Source: Trochalopteron elliotii (Eukaryota; Chordata; Aves; Passeriformes; Leiothrichidae). From it: 64,000 bases of DNA. Each line of letters starts with the position of its first letter. The first letter of the stretch is position 1. Both the position numbers and the translations under genes were made by a program. The stretch spans positions 4,789,872 to 4,853,871 of the forward strand of contig JANPWX010000076.1 of the NCBI GenBank assembly GCA_024734555.1, read 5' to 3'. The notes beneath the pieces were generated by a model, which was given only the letters and a program-made list of their open reading frames with translations, ran no database searches and was not told the DNA's origin. Positions 1 through 64,000 of the stretch are shown here, piece by piece.

Positions 1-394
1 ATGTACTGACTGTGCAAATCAGACTGCTGCAGCACAGTTTAACATCCCAAGCTCCAGTGTATTAATACAAATATAATTTCTTTACACCTCATCAAGATAC
101 TTTGTTAATAACATTATCAATGTGCAGTCATATTTGAGACAAAGCTTTAAAATGTGACATTGTTACTGGGATGGGGATGCAAATGCAGTTTGTTATAACT
201 GTTAAAATCAATCCTAGAACTACTCATATTGGATAGTATTGCAGTAACTGATACAGATTCATTCTGGATGGGTTTTGATTTTTTTTTTTTTTTTACTAAT
301 ACATAAGGCAATAAATCTTTTCTTAAAATTTTTATTCCAAATCAGTCCCTAACCACGGCATTTATAAATATCTGTTGCAATTTTTTGTTTCCAG
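1..394 (+). other. Intron of COL19A1 (3' part)
   Basis: AT-rich non-coding sequence leading to the acceptor tttgtttccag of exon 1. It contains a T-run at about 281-294. Nothing else was recognised. The preceding exon lies outside the window. Confidence 0.7.
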
Positions 395-57435
<57,041 letters not shown>

Positions 57436-59982
57436 AAACCCTCTCCCCCAGACACTTGGGTTCACCGTCACTCTTCACACTTCCCAATAAGTTAATTTAA
57501 GTTTTGAAATATTTGCTGCATTTTTTTTTCTCTTGACACTGCACAGTATGTAGATAATTTGTAAGGCACAAAATTGAGCCTTTTTCTATGTTATTTGCAG
57601 AGTCATAATGATGACGTGATGTCATATATTTTCCAGAGTGCATTCCAGGTGTTGTTTCTCATATTTATTTTGCTTAGAACAGAAAATAGGCCCAAATAAT
57701 TTTCATAAACTTCTTTCTTCAAACAAAAAATATTTTATTAGAACTTAAGACATTATGTATGCCTCCATATGTAAGCTGGCTTTATTTTTCTTGCTGGTGG
57801 TGAATTTTAAATGGAAAAAATACATTTCTGAAGTTGCAAAGTGTACTCATTCGTGGCAAATGCAGGACCTGAGCTGGAGCACTAGGAACTCTGTTTAGAC
57901 TAAACATTCATGTCCCTCAAGGAGACTCCAGCACACCTTCTGAAAATTGTCTGCCATGCACCGGGAATGCTGCCCACCATTTCATGGTCACATCCACGAT
58001 GGCAAAGAAGGCAACAACGATGCATTTATGATCTCCTTACCCCATCCAATGATGAGCTTCAGACTGACTGGAAAACCACCAGGTGTAGCTCCAGAAAGTG
58101 TCTCTCCTGACTGGATTTTGTCCCAGCTGGGGACTTGTATGTTCCTTTAGTGGTGGTTACACATACCCCAGATGTTAAATGCAAGAGGCTGCTGATGGTG
58201 TTCTGGACTGAGAACTGGCACACCTTCTAACCATTACATGGACTGAGTAAGGGCACTAAGGACTGTAATCAAGCTACTCTGCCATTAAGTCTACCTACAG
58301 CAAAGGTGACCCCTTGCTTTAGAGAAGAGGCTGGTGAGTACACAGTCCAAGAATGGAACTTCACAGGCCTCTAATCTTGGTGATGGCACTGTTTTCCTCT
58401 TCCTCCTGCAATATCCACATGCTGAAATAAGCTTGAGAAGAACATGGAATCTGTAGAGTGCAAAACTCACAGGTCCTATTAACTGGTTACAGAAAATTTC
58501 CTGACTTCAAGAGAAATTTGGAAAAAAATACAAAACCCTCCTAGAAAGGCGTACTACTGAGAGCAACAGCATCCAGTTTTCAGGCATTTAGTAAAGGCTA
58601 CAGGAAAAGACAATGTCAATATGAACAAAACAGAACAGTGTGTAAATCCCTTAGAGTTCAAAGCATTGAGCAAAAGAAAAGCTGGAGAAAATCAATCACA
58701 CAGATGATCCTGAAAGGGAGTGAGTAGTAACCAAAATTTCACTTTTGATTGTTAATTAACAGATGATCCTAAGTTAGTCCTGTGGAATTTTGTACAGTGC
58801 AATAGAAAGTGAAGGTGCTATTTAGAGAACACAGACATCTATAACATACAACTTCAAAATACACCTGTAGTACAAATCCATACTGAAGGCTCTTATCCCA
58901 TCATTTGGAAGTCAGTCACTCTCCCACATCAGGCAGGGAAGTAGTTTTAATAACTTCGTGCTTGAGCAGTACTGAGCTACCAGACAAATATTCTCAAATT
59001 GGAAGTGCTGGCTTCCGGAGGAGCTGTTGTGGTACATGAATGTGGCTGACTTCAGGGTTTTGCTTAAAATCAATTAAGGAATGACTGGTGGGAGTCTTTA
59101 GCAAAAGACCTACATTGGCATTTGTTCTGAATAGAGTTTCTAGCACTTGCACCCAAAGCAGAGGAGCAAGATGAGAGCAAGAGGTGACAGAATTAACTCA
59201 GCCAACAGCTTGGGCACTCAGGACACTTTCTGAAAAGGAAAGCATGCATGCCTGACATGTTCATTGGTTTGGTGTTTGGAGGAGAGAACGTGCTTGCTAC
59301 AAAAGGATGTTAAAAGAAAACACAGGGGTGGAAGGCTGAAAGTAAACACCTGGGACAGGAGAGGGCAGCAGGAATGAGGACAGCAGAAAACCTGTGGCAT
59401 ACCATGAAACTATCTCCTGAAGGAGCTGCACTGCACCCTGCAGCTGCAGACACCTTGAGGAGTGAGAGTGCTACATCTGTTCCTTGTGAGAATGGGGTCA
59501 TAAGCCCACAGGCAAACCCAGTCCTCACACCTCCTGTTCTCACTCCCTCTTTCTTTGGGAGGCGATGGCTGTCCCTTCTCCAATGGCCAGTACATCCTTC
59601 TCTGCAGGCAGTGGGCACCTCTCCCACTGGGCTGAAGGTGGAGGCATTTGGGACAAGTGGTCCTGCCTGAGCTTAGCTCAACACAAGCTGCTCCCACTCC
59701 AGAACTGCTGTGCCCATGGAGCATGTCTTGGTTTGCTCGGTGGAACTGATCACCCTTCCAGTTCTGGTCCTCAGGCTGTAGGAGTGCTGGGAATGGTGAG
59801 GCAACTGAAACCAAGCACTGAGACACCAACCACTGTGCGGGCCATGGGTCTGCCCGCCCAGACAGTACAGCCTTGCACTAACACATCTCGGTGTCTAAAC
59901 ACGGACACCAGAGGAGCAACAGCCCCACATACTGGTGTCCCTTCTCTGAAAGGAACTGCTGGTCAGGTATCTTGCATGAACA

Positions 59983-59988
59983 TTTTCT

Positions 59989-60020
<32 letters not shown>

Positions 60021-60021
60021 T
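59983..60021. repeat. Polypyrimidine tract (TTTTC)n to poly-T
   Basis: Starts as repeated ttttc units and ends in about 18 T; a simple low-complexity tract in the presumed 3' UTR. Confidence 0.9.
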
Positions 60022-63000
60022 ATTTCTCTAGTAATTCCAATATATGTAATAATCAAAACATTTTTTACTTTTTAAGTTTATTTTGAACTTCATTTTCTGT
60101 GATAATATTGAAAAGGGTGCTGTCTTGTGGTAGTACTTGGGTAACTTTGGTGTTCCCAAGCAGCCCCATCCTGGAAGGCTGTACATAGACCATTGCGCTG
60201 CCTTGGTGGTATCTGTATATTTTGGGGCTTTTAGCTTGCTAAAACCCAGCATCTGTTATCTTTCAGATGCTATTGCTATATTTTAATTTACTTGAACTTA
60301 TTAGAACACTTTTTATATTTGAAGAAGTTTTATTTTTTCATCTATGTTTCCTACAGATGCCTTTTTCTTTTTATAGGCTCAAAGAGAAAGGTCTTTCTAA
60401 AATGTTATTGAATGCTTTCAATTGATTTGCAGGTAACTTTGGTAATTATATTGTTGCATTATTTTTATTTTGCTAAAAGCCCACTTTAATTTTCTCATGT
60501 GAGAAAATGGGTATTTTTTATATGGGCTATCTCAATACCTATTTTAACATGCCACGTTCTTCACTGGGGTAGAACAGAGTTAATCCCAGCTTACCTTTAC
60601 TTCACACTGGCTTGCTCCTACTTTGCATTTTTAAAATTGGAAGTGGAATGTAGCTGGAAATATGTGTCTGCATGGTTTTCAGGTTTGGTCCCTGAAATTT
60701 CTTTGCAGTTTCAGACTGATGTTGTCTTAGTATTTTTGGGGAGGAGGCCAGGGAGGAAAGAGGGAATGCTAATCTTTTTTGCAATTTGCTTTATCAGTTT
60801 TGTGTCTGTTTTAAGCAATTCATGCTGCAGTAAGCACTGCAAAGTAAACACAAGGGATTATTTTTTTCCAGTAGCATAAGGTCTTTTATTCTGCTTGGGT
60901 TTGTTTACATGCAATAAGACTCAGAAGTGAAGTAACTTTGACAAAATGTTTTAAACGTTTCTTAAAAGCTCTTTAAGCTTTATCCTAGTTCAGGGTCAGA
61001 CTATTATATTTTATGGCAAGTTGTTTTATCACCTGTTAAGAACATGTTGGGATTTTCTTTAAATAGCTGTATACAGAACTACTCAGTTTGCCTAAAGAAA
61101 GTACAGAAACCTGCTAAGAGGGAAGCTTTCCCGAGGCTGCAGCAGACCTCCTGCTGTCCACATGGTGGAGTGCAAAACATTCTTTCAGTACAAAGATTAA
61201 AGCCCAGGCATAACTCGCCCAGCAGCACAAGAGCTGACCCAGCCATGTGTATTCTCACAGCACAGTGTTTCTGATTTTTTTCTTGAGACTGAATTTTTTC
61301 TACTTTCTTCCTTCAAATCTCTTTAGTTTTGCATGGCAGTATTTGCAGAAATACTGCCTTTCTTGGATAACTATTGTCAGATAATATTGCTAAGATTTCA
61401 TTTGTGTTTATTATTATATTGTGTTGTATGTATGTTACAAAAGAATATGTTGTGGTGGGACGTCTCACTTTCAGGCATCATTTATGCCCCTGCAATGATG
61501 TCTGTCGCCAGGGGAGGAGGGACTCAGCTATGGTTAGTAAAAACTTCAACAGCAGCCAATGTACAACTGGGCAGCAGTGCAACCTGTTTTGAGAACAGCA
61601 GGCAATGTTTTGAGAACCAATATTCTTACTTTAAACTGGATTTGCTTTCAATGTTAAAAGAGCACTGTGATACAGAAATGATTGATTATCCATCCTTCCC
61701 TTACGTTTTATGATTATGGGTTATGACAGATGTTAGACATGCACAGCTTTGTTAAATAAGAAGGGGTTTTAATTAATGGATAACCACACAAAATATTTTG
61801 GATATTCTTATTTTTCACAAGGGTGAAATGTTATTTTTCATGTCTATGTGCACTCTATTTTTTAATTTTTTTTTCTGAAATGTTTATATGTAAGTCTTGT
61901 AAAAACCCCACTGGCTAAATTAGCATTTTGTAAACTTGTTTCTCCAAACAGACTACATAAAACCAGTCCCTAATCTTACATTTTTACTAATGCAGTAGAA
62001 TTGCTGCTCTAATCTGAGATGTGAGAACAAAAAAGGTAACTCAGAAATCAAAACATTGTTGGTTTGGGCTGGGTTTTTATTGAGTTTTTCACAGTTTCTG
62101 GATATACCAAGTCATGCAAATTTTTCCTGAAATCTGGTATGTCCACTACAATTTGATTGTACTGGACGGATGTTTAAATCACCTCCATGCACGTAGGTAA
62201 GTGTAGGCCATGGAGAACAAGTTTATCCCTAACCTTGTCATGGTTGGTATTTGAACAGAAAATTCAAGCTTCGGTACTATAAGGAAACATGGTTTTCAAA
62301 ATATTAATTGCTAACAAACATTACAGAGTCTAGACCAAAATAAGTTTGTAGCTAAAAAGATTGGAGTCTACATGTCTTTTAGCTGTTTTCTTTCTTAGTC
62401 TGCTATTCTATGAACATGAATGCATTTAATTACGTCCTGCAGTTTTAATGTAAATATATTCTGTCTCCAGTCAGAATGTTTGAAGGATTCTCAATGACAC
62501 ACCTTGGTTTTTTGTATTCTTTCATTTCTGAATTATATGCAGCTGTCACTGAATGAATCACAGAACATGACGACTGGTTGCTTCCCTCCTTTCTTATATT
62601 TTCGGTTTGCAACATTTAAGGTTCAGTTCAATGGAAATGTATTAAGTGGATGAAAAGTAACTTTTTACATTATTATGTGGCCATGTACATCTGAAACAGG
62701 ATGCTGGATGGAAATGGAAATATTTCACATACTTTCTGCTTGTGGCTCTGTCAAAAATATCCGCCTTTCCCTCTATGTCAAATCATGAGAGGGAGGATGC
62801 AACTGCAAACAGGAGAAAGGAGAGGCACAGAGCCACTGTAGTGAGCTCTGGGGAGAAGTCAGAGTGGGTTGGCTGAATTTGGGGGAGTTGGATTTTAATC
62901 CCAGCTGAAGTCAGTTTTGTGCTTTCTAGGCCTGGTGAAACTTAGGGGTCCACAATCTGGATTAAAAAACAAATAAAACCAACAAAATGCAAAACCTTGG

Positions 63001-63625
63001 TCTTAATATACATATAATTTATGGAAATTAATACTTTCTCTGAATGCAGATAAACTTCCTGCCCAAGTAGGAGATAATCACTTTTATTCAAGAAACTGAT
63101 TCACTGAACTTTAGGGAACTTCAGGAATTTTCATTTTTCTCTTGCTGCCTAACTCTCCCAGGAGGAAAAATGCCAATGGCATTTTAAAGGACTCTAGGTG
63201 ATAATTTCACCACTAACTTGATTTTCTTTCTTCTGATTTCATAGTGACTTCAGAAAGTTTGTGTTGTTCATTGTCTGAACAACAGAACAGGGTTTACTCA
63301 TCCTTTTGAACACACAGGCGGCAAGCAAAACAGAACAGGAATAACAAAAAACTGAAGGGAGGGAATAAAACTGAAGCCATATCAAATCACACAGGAGTAA
63401 CTTGCCCTACAAAATATAGATATTTCTTCTCTACCTGTGACCCGTGAGCAGAGGAGATGCAGCAACTGCATTTTTTCAGTATAAAGAAAGCAGAGGTTAC
63501 ATGGCCAAAAAATAATAGGGATGAGCATGTCAAGCAAACACATTCACCCAGTTATCTAAGCAATTTAACAACATTTGCAAAAATGCAGCATTTGTATGTA
63601 AAGCACAACTGCTGTGTTCTGCCAC

Positions 63626-63631
63626 AATAAA
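63626..63631 (+). terminator. COL19A1: Candidate distal poly(A) signal AATAAA
   Basis: AATAAA followed about 25-55 bp downstream by a GT/T-rich stretch (ggtgtttcttgg, then ggtttcttgttcc), the usual arrangement of a cleavage site. It is the best candidate for the end of the transcript. The hexamers at 62972 and 63364 lack such a downstream element. Confidence 0.4.
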
Positions 63632-63660
63632 CTAACACTCTTGTCTCTGAAACAAGGTGT

Positions 63661-64000
63661 TTCTTGGGAAACTTGGTTTCTTGTTCCTTCTGTCCTTCAA
63701 GTAACCTTCAAAATAGCACCTCTTCGCACTTTTCATATTTGAAGGAAAACAAATTTTGTTGCAGATCTTTGCTTGGCTCTGGTGAACTCAGATCATGACT
63801 AAAAAGCATTCAAGGATACAAAATGTAGTGTAATCCTCCCTAGCCTTGGTTTCATATATCATTTAGGAGCTCTAAATAGTGGCCTAGATCTTCTTTGGCT
63901 ACAGAGACCTTTGTGAAACATTCAAGATTTTTTGGTAGCAGTTCATACTAAGTCGCTTGCAACCAGTGGTGTTTGAGGCAGAAAACTTAAATATAAACTC
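63661..64000. other. 3' flank, nothing recognised
   Basis: The last 340 bp carry no gene, repeat or RNA feature that I can recognise. Confidence 0.5.

Larger units (their letters stand above)
57436..63660 (+). other. COL19A1: Presumed COL19A1 3' UTR (3' end uncertain)
   Basis: Follows the stop without any further recognisable gene. Human COL19A1 mRNA has a 3' UTR of several kilobases as I recall, so much of this stretch may be transcribed. AATAAA hexamers downstream lie at 62972, 63364 and 63626. Only the last is followed by a convincing GT/T-rich element. The interval also contains a GC-richer block at about 59380-59960 and a pyrimidine tract at 59983-60021. Open frames here look like chance. 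Confidence 0.45.

Noticed and set aside
61333..61713. 126-codon + frame in the 3' region as a separate small gene
   Set aside because: It has no recognisable domain, sits in presumed UTR, and a second overlapping frame is equally open, which fits chance.

Overview
The window is AT-rich vertebrate nuclear DNA, almost certainly from a bird and probably a songbird. The evidence is several CR1 LINE fragments (the dominant avian LINE) and two solo endogenous-retrovirus LTRs of types I associate, from memory, with passerine genomes. There is no bacterial-style gene organisation. Coding sequence is confined to short, in-frame Gly-X-Y exons separated by introns of about 0.1 to 7.7 kb, so simple open frames are a poor guide to the genes here.

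One gene spans the window: the 3' half of COL19A1, the alpha-1 chain of type XIX collagen, a FACIT-family basement-membrane-zone collagen, on the + strand. I could place 35 coding exons between 395 and the TAA stop at 57433-57435. They total 2130 bp, or 709 residues plus stop, in one continuous frame with GT-AG splice sites throughout. The first 31 exons are phase 0 (each starts on a whole codon, usually Gly); the last three introns are phase 1. Residue-by-residue comparison with human COL19A1 as I remember it places almost every exon, including the non-collagenous (NC) interruptions NC5 (8127-12715), NC4 (26656-26697), NC3 (36142-36321), NC2 (48720-50690) and the cysteine-bearing NC1 tail (57299-57435). 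The 5' half of the gene (signal peptide, thrombospondin-like N-terminal domain, first collagenous exons) lies upstream of the window.

Layout: 1-8 kb, end of COL5 and a long intron; 8-17.6 kb, NC5 and the start of COL4, with a 1 kb CR1 LINE at 16.05-17.09 kb; 21-24.5 kb, a dense exon cluster of COL4; 26.7 kb, NC4; 27.8-36.3 kb, COL3 (solo LTR at 29.9-30.6 kb) and NC3; 37-48 kb, COL2 (solo LTR at 40.07-40.36 kb; AT microsatellites around the exon pair at 43.3-43.5 kb); 48.7-50.8 kb, the NC2 helix and start of COL1; 57.0-57.4 kb, the end of COL1 and NC1; 57.4-64 kb, presumed long 3' UTR and flank, with a plausible distal poly(A) signal at 63626.

The most interesting observation is an absence. 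The roughly 35-residue segment with a Cys-Gly-Asn-Cys motif that follows NC4 in mammalian COL19A1 has no counterpart in the uninterrupted 1.06 kb intron where it should lie (26698-27757). The bird chain would therefore lack that internal disulphide-capable hinge. I found no unrelated novel system, second gene, structural RNA gene or CRISPR array.
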